A DNA stretch of 55,390 nt, taken from NCBI RefSeq assembly GCF_937920395.1, contig NZ_CALEVF010000064.1, forward strand, positions 1-55,390, given 5' to 3'. Of the stretch, positions 1 to 8,381 are shown one piece after another (positions within the stretch are counted from its first letter, which is position 1; each line of letters opens with the position of its first letter). Origin of the DNA: an uncultured Clostridium sp. Its GTDB lineage: Bacteria > Bacillota > Clostridia > Clostridiales > Clostridiaceae. Made by a program: the position numbers and the translations under genes. The notes below the pieces were generated by a model, which had not been told where the DNA came from, ran no database searches, and was given only the letters and a program-made list of their open reading frames with translations.

Positions 1-191
1 GAACATTTATATGTAATATAATACATTAAAGGACATAATAAATCTATACTTATTTAGTAATACATGACAATATCCTATATTATAACATAAAATTTTCGAT
101 TTATAGTTAATATACTTCAATTGAATATATTGTATTACTAATTATTCGACATTAGTAAAACAAATAAAACATATAGCAATTAATATAAGAC

Positions 192-228
192 AAAAAAATA
201 GAAGCTTTTACATAGCTTCTATTTTTTT
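192..228 (-). terminator. Rho-independent terminator of the DsbA-family gene
   Basis: A near-perfect stem (AGAAGCT / AGCTTCT, loop TTTACAT) is flanked by A-runs and T-runs on both sides, so it can act on either strand. It lies 3 bases past the stop of the minus-strand gene that ends at 231. The 190 bases before it are AT-rich and show no gene. Confidence 0.85.
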
Positions 229-230
229 GA

Positions 231-863
231 TTATTTTATCAATGCATCCTCTAAACCCATTCCAATCGTAGCTATAGATTGAGCACCGGCTACAGTAAGT
301 TTCTTATTAATTAGGAAATAAGGAACTACATCGACTCCGATGTCTTGAGATTCTTTTTCATCCATTTGAACTCTATCAGTATATTTATCAGTATTTAAGA
401 TTTTACGAACAACTTCTTCTTCAAGGCCTGCTTCTTTAGAAATTTCAACTAAAGTATTTATATCTGAAATGTTTTTGCTATCAGTAAAATATGATTTAAA
501 TATAAGGCTTACAATTTTTTCTTCTTTACCAATTGCTTTTGAATACTGAAGTAACCTATGTGCATATAAAGTATTGACTGGAATAGCTTTATCAAGTCTA
601 TATACAAGTCCAAGCTCTTTAGCTTCAGCAGTTAATCTTTTATTGTTTTCTTCGGCTTCTTGAATAGTTATTCCATATTCCTTTGAAATTAACTCACTAA
701 TAGTACCAGTGTACACTTTACTAGCATTAGGATTTAATTCAAAACTTTTATAAATTATCTCTACGTTTTCTTTATCAGAAAAATTTTCAAGTGCTTTTTC
801 AAACTTAGCTTTTCCTAAATAACAGAATGGGCATACAAAATCTAACCACATTTCTACTTTCAT
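231..863 (-). CDS. DsbA family oxidoreductase, FrnE-like
   Basis: 210 residues with a thioredoxin-fold active site CPFC at residues 11-14 near the N-terminus (DFVCPFCYLG), followed by the long alpha-helical insertion typical of DsbA/FrnE (2-hydroxychromene-2-carboxylate isomerase-like) proteins and a C-terminal VPYFLINKK strand with the cis-Pro before it. There is no signal peptide, so it probably works in the cytoplasm as a dithiol/disulfide oxidoreductase; the substrate cannot be told. The ATG at 863 has GGGAG about 8 bases upstream. It is monocistronic, with a terminator directly downstream. Confidence 0.88.
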   Translation of the reverse strand: MKVEMWLDFVCPFCYLGKAKFEKALENFSDKENVEIIYKSFELNPNASKVYTGTISELISKEYGITIQEAEENNKRLTAEAKELGLVYRLDKAIPVNTLYAHRLLQYSKAIGKEEKIVSLIFKSYFTDSKNISDINTLVEISKEAGLEEEVVRKILNTDKYTDRVQMDEKESQDIGVDVVPYFLINKKLTVAGAQSIATIGMGLEDALIK

Positions 864-979
864 TATAGATCACTCCCCGTATTTTGGATTTTAGTAACTA
901 AATTATTCCACTTTGGTTATAGGTTGTCAAGTGTGTTGGTATATAAGAGATACTATAGAAGAAAATGTAGGGAATATAA

Positions 980-1247
980 ATGAAAATAATAGCAATTAAC
1001 GGTAGTCCAAGAAAAGAGGTCTTTTATAGAAAGATTTATGTTCCCATATTTAGTTTATGATACATCTTATTCAAGTCTTTTTGGATCTTTTGAATCATTG
1101 TTCGTCAATGATACATATCAATTTAATGATTATTCAAAATATGTTTCAACATGTTTTTATGAAAAGAAAAAGGCACAAGTTAGAAAAGAGCAGTTTCCAA
1201 AGGAATGTATAAACGCTTTTAATATGGAAGTAAGATTCGCGGAGTAA
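980..1247 (+). pseudogene. Collapsed NADPH-dependent FMN reductase / flavodoxin-like gene
   Basis: A start with the canonical flavin-reductase opening MKIIAINGSPRK begins at 980 behind GTAGGGAA. After about 13 codons the frame changes, and a second stretch (roughly 1020-1247) reads IERFMFPYLVYDTSYSSLFG and then DYSKYVSTCF and EQFPKECINAFNM, which match the middle and the C-terminus of the same family (about 230 residues when intact). Most of the flavin-binding domain is missing and at least two deletions are needed to explain it. The 69-codon frame at 1038-1247 should not be read as an independent gene. Confidence 0.75.
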
Positions 1248-1508
1248 ATTACATCTACATAAAGTAATGGGAATAGAGATAATATTTATAAAATATTTCA
1301 TCAAGTCTTTTTAGAAAAGGCACAATGAAATTAAAATCAACCGCCCATTGGTCTCATTTTACCATCACTTTAATAGTATTGTACTGAAAATTATTCAATA
1401 ATATAACACATTATTATACTATTATTGATATGAATTATATATAAGAAAATAAAATATAGTTTTACAGAAGTTATACTTGTATTATATTCATAACTATAAT
1501 TTATGTAC
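1248..1508. other. AT-rich intergenic stretch before padR
   Basis: No gene is recognised here. The stretch lies between the flavin-reductase remnant and the padR promoter; part of it may be further decayed sequence from the remnant. Confidence 0.5.
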
Positions 1509-1537
1509 TTGACATAGCAACATAGTTGCAATACAAT
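1509..1537 (+). promoter_or_regulatory. padR promoter with operator-like inverted repeat in the spacer
   Basis: TTGACA (1509-1514), 17-base spacer, TACAAT (1532-1537). The spacer contains the perfect inverted repeat GCAAC-ATA-GTTGC (1517-1529 or so), and an ATAGTTAC half-like copy follows the -10. Placement between -35 and -10 suggests repression by the PadR protein encoded directly downstream; autoregulation is inference. Confidence 0.7.
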
Positions 1538-1575
1538 ATAGTTACTAGGTTACATTACAAGGTAGGTGATATGAA

Positions 1576-1908
1576 ATGGCAAATTCGTCTCAATTATTAA
1601 AAGGAATTTTAGAAGGTTGTATATTAAAAATAATTTTAGAAAAAGAAACCTATGGGTATGAATTATATAGTTCGCTAAAAATCAATGGTTTTGATGATTT
1701 ATCTGAAGGGACTTTATATCCTTTGTTAATAAGGCTTGAAAAAAATGGCTTATTGTCTTCGATAAGCAGGGATTCACCACTAGGGCCAAAACGAAAATAT
1801 TATTCTCTTACTAAACTCGGGGAACAGGAATTTTTAAACTTTTGTAGCTCATGGGATAAAATTTCAAAATCAGTCAATAGAATATTGGGGGATGATCTAA
1901 TTGATTAA
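1576..1908 (+). CDS. PadR family transcriptional regulator
   Basis: 110 residues, the usual length of a subfamily-2 PadR (winged helix plus one C-terminal dimerisation helix). Family hallmarks are visible: LLKGILEGCILKIIL at the start, YGYELYSSL, then LSEGTLYPLLIRLEKNGLL, the recognition helix and wing. The ATG at 1576 follows GGTAGGTGAT; an ATG five bases earlier is out of frame. The stop overlaps the start of the next gene, so the two are translationally coupled, the usual PadR plus membrane-protein pair. Likely autoregulated through the inverted repeat in its promoter. Confidence 0.93.
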   Translation: MANSSQLLKGILEGCILKIILEKETYGYELYSSLKINGFDDLSEGTLYPLLIRLEKNGLLSSISRDSPLGPKRKYYSLTKLGEQEFLNFCSSWDKISKSVNRILGDDLID

Positions 1909-2575
1909 AACAAAATCATTAATAAAACAATTAAATAAAGCATCTGAGAACTTATCTAAAGAAAGCAAAAGTGTATTTGATGATATTGTAGTCTATGTAA
2001 GAACATCAAATATAAAAACAAGAGATGCTGAAGAATTTTCACAACAGATACTAGACAGTTTTTTAAATGCAGAGCAGCAAGGTGTAAGTATTGAAGAGGT
2101 ACTAGGAACAACAGATATTAAGCATTACTGCGAAGAAATAGTAACTACCTATAAATCAAGTTATAATTACTCATCACTATGTAGCGAATATGTTATGTAT
2201 ACAGGCATGATAATAACAATATTATCAATTATTAATTATATTACACAAAATTTAGAGACAATTATAAAATATGGTATTAATGATTTTACTTTTTATATAA
2301 GTTTTAATTTAGGAATTATTTTGCAGCTTTTGATTATAGGTATTACTATAATTACTATTATGGCTTATATCAAAAAAAGCTGTTTTATGGAAGAAGTCAA
2401 GGTTAGTAAAATAAAAGAGTTTTTTAAACTTTGGGTAATAGTATGTCTATGGTTTGGTATTATGGTTGCTTGTATGTTTTTAAGAAAAATATTAGTATTT
2501 AGATTAAATATAATTATAGTTCTTATTGTAGGTATTGCTTTATATTTTATAGGCCATTATTTATCAGAAAAATAA
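1901..2575 (+). CDS. PadR-associated membrane protein (DUF1048/DUF1129-like)
   Basis: 224 residues. A charged, helical cytoplasmic N-terminal half (about 1-95) with the pattern EEFSQQILDSFLNAEQQG...SIEEVLG is followed by about four membrane helices (near 97-118, 130-155, 170-190, 197-218). The start is TTG at 1901, inside the end of padR, with GGGGGATGA upstream. Proteins of this build commonly sit next to PadR regulators; their function is unknown. The exact DUF assignment is from memory of the sequence style and not certain. Confidence 0.75.
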   Translation: MIKTKSLIKQLNKASENLSKESKSVFDDIVVYVRTSNIKTRDAEEFSQQILDSFLNAEQQGVSIEEVLGTTDIKHYCEEIVTTYKSSYNYSSLCSEYVMYTGMIITILSIINYITQNLETIIKYGINDFTFYISFNLGIILQLLIIGITIITIMAYIKKSCFMEEVKVSKIKEFFKLWVIVCLWFGIMVACMFLRKILVFRLNIIIVLIVGIALYFIGHYLSEK

Positions 2576-2653
2576 ATAAATTAATATAATATTTATTGTG
2601 ATGTTCTTTGGTAGATACCATAAGACATGTAAAAATTAATATTTCTTTAATTT

Positions 2654-2706
2654 AAAAAAGGTAACACGAACATAATATAAAAAATTATGTTCGTGTCACC
2701 TTTTTT
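2654..2706. terminator. Bidirectional terminator between convergent genes
   Basis: A 23-base stem with one mismatch (AAAAAAGGT.ACACGAACATAAT and its complement) and A/T-runs at both ends. It serves the plus-strand padR operon and also contains the last codons and stop of the minus-strand gene ending at 2685. Confidence 0.9.
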
Positions 2707-3035
2707 ATTGCATAATTTAGAATTAAGATATCAATGACTAATCCTAAAATTATAATTAGTATTTCTGAAATTATTGATAAAGTAAAATACTCACCTATCT
2801 GAATAAACATTAGTGCTGTTAATACGGAAGTAACTAAGAATATACTAATTAAAATAGAAAATTTCACCTTCCCAATTTTTTTTTCATATTCAATAATATC
2901 GCCCATTATATCAAGTAGCATAGATATCCCCAAAACAATACTACCCCATTTTTGAATTCCAATAACTTTAGCAAAAACCCAAAAGAATATCCCGAACACT
3001 ATAATAAAATGTTTGTATTTTCTCCATAAACTCAT
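2685..3035 (-). CDS. Small membrane protein, four predicted helices
   Basis: 116 residues with four hydrophobic segments (near 9-25, 30-45, 57-77, 84-108) separated by short charged loops (EYEKKIGKVK). I do not recognise the family. The ATG at 3035 follows TAGGAGGTAGATTATT, a strong ribosome binding site. The 3' end lies inside the bidirectional terminator stem. Confidence 0.75.
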   Translation of the reverse strand: MSLWRKYKHFIIVFGIFFWVFAKVIGIQKWGSIVLGISMLLDIMGDIIEYEKKIGKVKFSILISIFLVTSVLTALMFIQIGEYFTLSIISEILIIILGLVIDILILNYAIKKVTRT

Positions 3036-3250
3036 AATAATCTACCTCCTAGTATAGACATAGCTTTTATTGCATAGTTGTGTTAATTATAAATTATAGT
3101 TAATTAAAATTTTACAGGTTTTCACAATAAAAACAATACAAATTGCATGAAACGTACATACTTTGTCATAAACAACTATTTTTATATATAAGCTAATTCG
3201 AATGATACAGTATATCCTTTATATATAAATTTTTAACATTTTTCTAACTA

Positions 3251-3279
3251 TTGATATACTATGAAATTAGAGTTATAGT
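3251..3279 (+). promoter_or_regulatory. Promoter of the 49-residue peptide gene
   Basis: TTGATA (3251-3256), 17 bases, TATAGT (3274-3279), about 45 bases upstream of the start codon at 3325. Upstream, 3040-3250 shows no gene. Confidence 0.6.
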
Positions 3280-3324
3280 TATATTACTAATTAAAATAAT
3301 ATTAAAAAAGGGAGAGGATTATTA

Positions 3325-3474
3325 ATGACAAATAAAAAACTAACACCAGAGGAAATATCAAAAATAGAAAACGATAAACTTGAACAAGCAAAAAAAGATG
3401 CGAATTTTGAACCAGAGCCATCCGATTCAGAGTTTGATATTTGTGGACCTTTACATTGTGATAAAGAACTATAA
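3325..3474 (+). CDS. 49-residue acidic peptide with C-terminal CGPLHC motif
   Basis: The ATG at 3325 has GGGAGAGGA at the right distance; the gene has its own promoter and a strong terminator 10 bases after the stop, so it is a complete transcription unit. The peptide is charged and helical at the N-terminus (LTPEEISKIENDKLEQAKK), then a Pro/Glu/Asp linker, then a tail with Cys40 and Cys45 (DICGPLHCDKEL). There is no signal peptide. This leader-plus-cysteine-tail build resembles modified-peptide precursors, but no modifying enzyme lies nearby. Function unknown. Confidence 0.65.
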   Translation: MTNKKLTPEEISKIENDKLEQAKKDANFEPEPSDSEFDICGPLHCDKEL

Positions 3475-3483
3475 AACATATGG

Positions 3484-3536
3484 GCAATCTCTATACCTTA
3501 AAGTTAATTAAGGTATAGAGATTGCTTTTTTTATTT
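3484..3536 (+). terminator. Strong Rho-independent terminator
   Basis: A perfect 17-bp stem (GCAATCTCTATACCTTA, 3484-3500, and its complement, 3509-3525) with an 8-base loop and a T-run. Confidence 0.93.
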
Positions 3537-3592
3537 TATAGGGAATTATGGTACAAAGATGTATAATGCTATAAATGCGTAAAAATTTAATT

Positions 3593-4888
3593 TTACTGAT
3601 AATGTACTGCAGAAGTGAATTCTTGTATAAAAGGGGTTCCGCTTGCGGATATCAGATCTACGGTTGAAATGGCAACTTGTAGGGCAGAATGTGGTTCGTA
3701 ATTAGATCCATTTTTAACACTATACCCTGAAAAGCTGTGAATCATGTAATGATTATTCTTATATTTGCCAAGGTACATCATAACATGCCCGTCTAAAAAT
3801 AGTGCAGCGCCTGGTTTTAATTTATCTATTAAAGTGTACCTATTTTTTAGTGAATCATCCCTTTTGAATTTAAAAGAATTAGTTTTATTAGAAAAACTAT
3901 TTTCTTGTTGGCAAGCATTGCGTGGAAGTAATAACCCAAAACATTTATAAATTGTTAGAATAAAGCTAGAACAGTCTTTTCCAGAAAACTTATCTCCCCA
4001 ATCGTAGGGTGTATCGATAAATTTAAGTGCCTGATTTATTATGTTATACCTTGTATATGGAAGGCTTCCATTTGTAATGTCTTTGGTGGTATCTATAGTA
4101 GCAGTTTTAAATATAAGTTTGCCATTAATGTCACGAGTTGGATATTTTATCATAAGATTATCTATTAAAGTAGATCCGTTATGCTTTAATAAACATATCC
4201 TCGTACCCATTTCACATTTTATAGTTACTTGGGTGGAGTCTTTTCCGTTAATGGTTAAATTAGTTTCTTTGGCAATAACCATTAGGAAGTCTTTGCTTCT
4301 AGAATAATCAAAAATTTGTGTTTTATCTTGTGATAATGCTATATCAGTACTTTTAATCCAGCCAAAATAATTGTAAAGTTTCACAAAATACCATTTTTTA
4401 TCACGACTTCTATGGAGTACTAAAACGGGTTCAAAAGGAAGGCAACTTGTTTGTTGAAACCTGTCAAAATTATTTATTTTGCTATGTTCAAAAGATGAGA
4501 AAATAGGATCATCTACAGGAAAACTTCTTACTGAAGTCTTTTTTATGCTTATACCATATTCAATTGTAGTATGATTTTTTATTTTATTTAAATTTAAATT
4601 ACGTATAATTTCTTTAAAATAATTATTGAGGAGTAACTGCCCACTAGAATCAAACATATCTTTATTGAATAGTTCATATGATTGTATGAGATCTATGAGG
4701 GTTTTAGAAGCTATAGTATCCTCTTCGTTATATAAATCATATAATGAAGTTATTCTAGGTCTGAGATTATTATTGAACTTTTCAATTTCATCTACAGAAA
4801 GTATATTTTCTTTCGCGTTAGTAATATCACGCATCCAAAACGAAGCTGAATACATAAAACTGGGTAATATATAGTCATCTTTATACAT
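3593..4888 (-). CDS. SH3 / NlpC-P60 (C40) endopeptidase, YkfC-type
   Basis: 431 residues. N-terminal stabilising region (1-115), bacterial SH3 regions (about 115-260; WYFVKLYNYFGWIKSTDI) and a C-terminal NlpC/P60 domain (about 280-431) with the catalytic Cys306 in GKDCSSF, His368 in FLDGHVMMYLG and a third polar residue around His380. There is no signal peptide. This architecture belongs to cytoplasmic gamma-D-glutamyl-L-diamino acid endopeptidases (YkfC class) that cleave recycled murein peptides. The divergent neighbour is a dipeptide epimerase, as in the Bacillus ykf operon, which strengthens the assignment. Start ATG at 4888 behind TGAGGTG. Confidence 0.88.
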   Translation of the reverse strand: MYKDDYILPSFMYSASFWMRDITNAKENILSVDEIEKFNNNLRPRITSLYDLYNEEDTIASKTLIDLIQSYELFNKDMFDSSGQLLLNNYFKEIIRNLNLNKIKNHTTIEYGISIKKTSVRSFPVDDPIFSSFEHSKINNFDRFQQTSCLPFEPVLVLHRSRDKKWYFVKLYNYFGWIKSTDIALSQDKTQIFDYSRSKDFLMVIAKETNLTINGKDSTQVTIKCEMGTRICLLKHNGSTLIDNLMIKYPTRDINGKLIFKTATIDTTKDITNGSLPYTRYNIINQALKFIDTPYDWGDKFSGKDCSSFILTIYKCFGLLLPRNACQQENSFSNKTNSFKFKRDDSLKNRYTLIDKLKPGAALFLDGHVMMYLGKYKNNHYMIHSFSGYSVKNGSNYEPHSALQVAISTVDLISASGTPFIQEFTSAVHYQ

Positions 4889-5013
4889 AAAGACACCTCA
4901 CTAGTTAAAGAATTATATACATTATAATGCTAATTTAAAATATAATCTATATTAAATATAGATAGGTTATTTATATATATATAAATAAGCCTTAACTTTT
5001 GGAGTTGAGCGAA

Positions 5014-6099
5014 ATGAAAATTATTGATGTAAAGATTGAATATATTTCTGTCCCATTAAACAGGCCATTTAAAACTGCATTAAGAACGGTTAATAGTGTT
5101 GAGGATGTAATTGTAAAAGTAATAACTGACTGTGGTAATATTGGGTTTGGGGAGGCTCCTCCAACAGCGGTTATAACTGGAGATACTACAGGAGCAATTG
5201 TTAGTGCAATAAATGATGTTATTAAAAAAACTATAATTGGTATGAAAATAGAAAATTTTGAAGAGCTCATGATAAAATTAAACAAATGTATGGTAAATAA
5301 TACGAGTGCAAAAGCAGCAGTTGATATCGCCCTTTATGATCTTTATGGTCAATTGTACAATGCACCTTTGTATAAATTACTGGGTGGTTATAGAAAACAA
5401 ATAACTACCGATATAACAATAAGCGTTAATGATCCTATAGAGATGTCCCAAGATAGCTTAGAGGCTGTAAGGCTAGGATATAAGACACTTAAGATTAAGG
5501 TTGGGAAAGAAGCAAATCTAGATATAAAAAGGTTACAAAAGATTAGAGAAGTTATTGGTCCAGATATAAAAGTCAGAATAGATGCTAATCAAGGGTGGAC
5601 ACCAAAAGAGGCAGTTAAGATTTTGAGAAGAATGGAGGATTTAGGACTGGATATTGAGCTTGTAGAACAACCTGTAAAAGCACATGATTTTGAGGGCCTG
5701 AAGTTTGTTTCAGATAATGTATATATACCAGTTATGGCTGATGAGAGTGTGTTCTCTCCAATGGATGCATTAATAATAATGCAGATGAGAGCAGCTGACC
5801 TTATAAATATAAAATTAATGAAAACAGGTGGGATTCATAATGCACTTAAAATTTGTTCTATGGCAGAGATATACGGAGTGAAGTGTATGATAGGATGCAT
5901 GCTAGAGGCAAAAGTAAGTGTAACAGCAGCGGCTCACCTAGCTGCTGCAAAAAGTATTATAACTAAAGTTGATTTAGACGGTCCAGTTTTATGTAAAGAA
6001 GATCCAATTATTGGAGGAGCCATATTTAAAGGAAACACTATTATTCTTTGCGATGCTCCAGGGCTTGGTATAACAGGGGTTGTTTGTAATGACCATTAA
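5014..6099 (+). CDS. ykfB: L-Ala-D/L-Glu (dipeptide) epimerase, enolase superfamily
   Basis: 361 residues from the ATG at 5014 (GGAG at 5001-5004; a TTG at 4999 in the same frame lies before that site and is less likely). MR/MLE-type enolase fold: N-terminal capping domain, then the barrel with the catalytic lysine motif KTLKIKVG (the second Lys is the base), metal ligands in RIDANQGW, VEQPV and MADES, and the opposite-face lysine in NIKLMKTGG. The DxD-like C-terminal DLDGP motif is typical of dipeptide epimerases. It interconverts L-Ala-D-Glu and L-Ala-L-Glu from murein breakdown, downstream of the NlpC/P60 peptidase encoded divergently. Confidence 0.9.
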   Translation: MKIIDVKIEYISVPLNRPFKTALRTVNSVEDVIVKVITDCGNIGFGEAPPTAVITGDTTGAIVSAINDVIKKTIIGMKIENFEELMIKLNKCMVNNTSAKAAVDIALYDLYGQLYNAPLYKLLGGYRKQITTDITISVNDPIEMSQDSLEAVRLGYKTLKIKVGKEANLDIKRLQKIREVIGPDIKVRIDANQGWTPKEAVKILRRMEDLGLDIELVEQPVKAHDFEGLKFVSDNVYIPVMADESVFSPMDALIIMQMRAADLINIKLMKTGGIHNALKICSMAEIYGVKCMIGCMLEAKVSVTAAAHLAAAKSIITKVDLDGPVLCKEDPIIGGAIFKGNTIILCDAPGLGITGVVCNDH

Positions 6100-6287
6100 A
6101 TATTTTAGTGAAGGTCCTAACAATCCCCAAAATATTAACATAAAACCTTTTTTTTCAGAAAAAGATTCTACTGGACATATATTGTCTTGAAGTTGGCATA
6201 TTATAGGAGGATAATAAAGATAGCTAAAGAAAAATAGTTAGATAAATTAAGTCAACTTCTGCAATTAAAATCTAAGGAGGCAAGGCG

Positions 6288-7148
6288 ATGAAAATATATT
6301 CAATGTTAGAGACCTATGATGTGATAACTAATGAACGCTCTACTATTTTTAAATTAGATAAACATTTGGAAGCTCCAAACTGGACTAAGGATGGAAAATA
6401 TATTATATATAATTCTGAGGGGCTTATTTGGCAGTATGATCTAGAAAGCGGAGAACATAGAAAAATAGATACCGGTGATATAACGGACTGTAATAATGAC
6501 CATGTTCTTTCAGCAGATGGTATGAATATTGCAGTTAGCAGCATGGCTCCTGGTACTGATACGACTGCATGCGGTTATAATTCTTATGTTTATATAATTG
6601 CATTATCTGGAGGTATACCAAGAAAGGTTACTCCACTTTCACCTAGTTTTCTTCATGGATGGTCGAATGATGGTAAAATTTTAACCTATTGTGCAATGCG
6701 TGATGAGAAGAAGGGGGATATATATACTATCCCAGTTGAAGGTGGAGAAGAAACCAGATTGACGAATACGCAAGGTCTGAGTGATGGACCTGAGTATTCA
6801 GCAGATGGAAAGCATATATGGTTTAACTCTATACAATCGGGATCGATGCAAATTTGGCGTATGAATAATGATGGGAGCAATCAGAGACAAATAACTAAGG
6901 ACGAACGAGATAATTGGTTTCCTCACGTTTCACCGAGCAATAAAAAAGTAGCCTATATATCTTATGAAAATGGTGATGTAGAACCGGGTGATCATCCAGC
7001 CAATAAAAATGTGGAGATTCATATCATGAATTATGATGGAACTAAGAATCACACAGTAGTAAATTTATTTGGTGGACAAGGAACATTTAATGTGAATTCC
7101 TGGTCACCAGATAGTAAAAAATTTGCATTTGTAAGTTATGAGTTATAG
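6288..7148 (+). CDS. TolB-like beta-propeller protein (PD40/WD40-like repeats)
   Basis: 286 residues built of repeated blades with the TolB signature: APNWTKDGKYIIY, HVLSADGMNIAV, LHGWSNDGKILTY, GPEYSADGKHIWF, FPHVSPSNKKVAY and NSWSPDSKKFAF, six in all. There is no signal peptide, so unlike Gram-negative TolB it is probably cytoplasmic. Standalone copies are common in Firmicutes; the ligand is unknown. TAAGGAGGCAAGG precedes the ATG. The 188 bases between it and the epimerase gene show no convincing gene. Confidence 0.85.
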   Translation: MKIYSMLETYDVITNERSTIFKLDKHLEAPNWTKDGKYIIYNSEGLIWQYDLESGEHRKIDTGDITDCNNDHVLSADGMNIAVSSMAPGTDTTACGYNSYVYIIALSGGIPRKVTPLSPSFLHGWSNDGKILTYCAMRDEKKGDIYTIPVEGGEETRLTNTQGLSDGPEYSADGKHIWFNSIQSGSMQIWRMNNDGSNQRQITKDERDNWFPHVSPSNKKVAYISYENGDVEPGDHPANKNVEIHIMNYDGTKNHTVVNLFGGQGTFNVNSWSPDSKKFAFVSYEL

Positions 7149-7254
7149 TAATTAAAAAGTAAATATAATATTAATAAAAAATAACTATTTAGCAGGAAAA
7201 AACTCTCAAATGTAGAATAGATATATAAAAGATTATTTAAAGGAGGTCAAATAA

Positions 7255-7416
7255 ATGCCAAAATTTGAAATTCCCAAAGATAAGGATGAAATAAAAAAAC
7301 AAATTAAAGCCTTACAAAGCCTATTACCTATAGATGATAAAAAAAGTGATAGGAAAAGTAAGCAAATACATCAAGATGAAATTAAAGCCCTTAAAAAAGC
7401 TTTAAGTGCGCAATAA
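7255..7416 (+). CDS. 53-residue basic, coiled-coil-like protein
   Basis: The ATG at 7255 follows a perfect AAGGAGGTCAAATAA. The peptide is Lys-rich and helical (DEIKKQIKALQSLLP ... DEIKALKKALSAQ), with two similar amphipathic stretches containing EIKxxIKAL/EIKALKKAL. There is no membrane segment. Family unknown. A hairpin follows 32 bases after the stop. Confidence 0.65.
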   Translation: MPKFEIPKDKDEIKKQIKALQSLLPIDDKKSDRKSKQIHQDEIKALKKALSAQ

Positions 7417-7447
7417 GAGTTATTAACTATTAATATATTTATCACAT

Positions 7448-7490
7448 AACACGCTCCTTTTTTATTAATACTATAAAAAAGGAGCGTGTT
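7448..7490. terminator. Hairpin after the 53-residue gene
   Basis: An 18-base perfect stem AACACGCTCCTTTTTTAT / complement, with no long T-run outside the stem. It overlaps the start of the phosphoesterase remnant at 7496. Confidence 0.6.
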
Positions 7491-7495
7491 ATTAT

Positions 7496-8202
7496 ATGAA
7501 AAATAAAAAATATAGCAAGTTATTATCTATCATTGTTGCATTAACATTAATGGTTAGTCTTTATTCGTCGGCAATAGTTTAGGCGGATACTATAAGAAAT
7601 CAATATAATGGAACTCCGTCAATACTTGCAAAGGGTAACCATGAAGTTGGTAAGGGAGGAACATATGCCTCTGGATTAGTTGTAAGCAATAGCAATTATG
7701 CTGTATATGCAATAATTCATCAAGCAAATCATTTATAACTACTGATATGGATAATATTAAATCATCTTTGAATTCCATAAATTCATCAACATCGTTTTTT
7801 GTTGTTTCTCATTGCCCTATTCATTATTTTGGAAAATGAACAACAGGAAATGCATCAATGCTTGTTGATATTCTTAATAATCATAGTAAGTTAATATTCC
7901 TTTGGAGACATAATCATACGGTACATGATACAAACTACGGTAAAGCTAAAGTATCAGGTGATACCATGCAATGTTCAAAGTCATCTTCGGCAATTCCTAT
8001 CAAATTTACGTATGCAAATATGGGTGCCATGAATCAAGAAAATAATGGAGCATATGGACTACTTATAAATTTAATAAAAGAGAGTAATAGTACAAACATT
8101 AAGTTTGACTATAAAGATATTTCGGGAAAAACTATTTCAAATTATTCTGTGATCATAAGTTACAATATGCCTGTAAGGGTAAAATATAAAAACTGTTTCT
8201 AG
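7496..8202 (+). pseudogene. Broken secreted calcineurin-like metallophosphoesterase
   Basis: ATG at 7496 begins a signal peptide (KLLSIIVALTLMVSLYSSAIV) that runs into TAG at 7580; in the same frame the metal-binding motif GNHE follows soon after, so the front of the catalytic domain is deleted. A frameshift near 7715-7735 leads to a frame with VVSHCPIH, then TGA at 7839, then the His motif of the family, which reads WRHNH instead of GHNH. The C-terminal beta-domain (FTYANMG ... AYGLL) is still readable to 8202. Two stops, one frameshift and an internal deletion make it non-functional. Confidence 0.8.
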
Positions 8203-8226
8203 TGCATTAGAAACAGTTTTTGTATT
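8188..8226 (+). terminator. Rho-independent terminator
   Basis: Stem AAAAACTGTTTCT / AGAAACAGTTTTT with an 8-base loop; the stop codon of the phosphoesterase remnant lies within it. Retained from the ancestral gene. Confidence 0.85.
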
Positions 8227-8381
8227 TAGTAGAGTTTATTCAGCTTTAGCAATTAAGCAAGTAGATTATACTTGCATAGGTACATGCTTAATGAAAAAGG
8301 GGTATAATAAATGTAAGCATGAAAAGTTAAATAGGTTTGAAAGTTTAAGAGTTAAAATTTTTTTACTAGGAGAGGATTGTT

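Noticed and set aside
1038..1247. Separate 69-residue protein
   Set aside because: Its sequence is the C-terminal part of a flavin reductase whose start lies at 980; it has no ribosome binding site and is part of the remnant.
6190..6287. Short peptide between epimerase and TolB-like genes (DKLSQLLQLKSKEA)
   Set aside because: Interrupted by an in-frame stop, no proper start; at most a scrap.
7858..8202. Separate 114-residue protein
   Set aside because: It is the tail of the broken metallophosphoesterase; no ribosome binding site.
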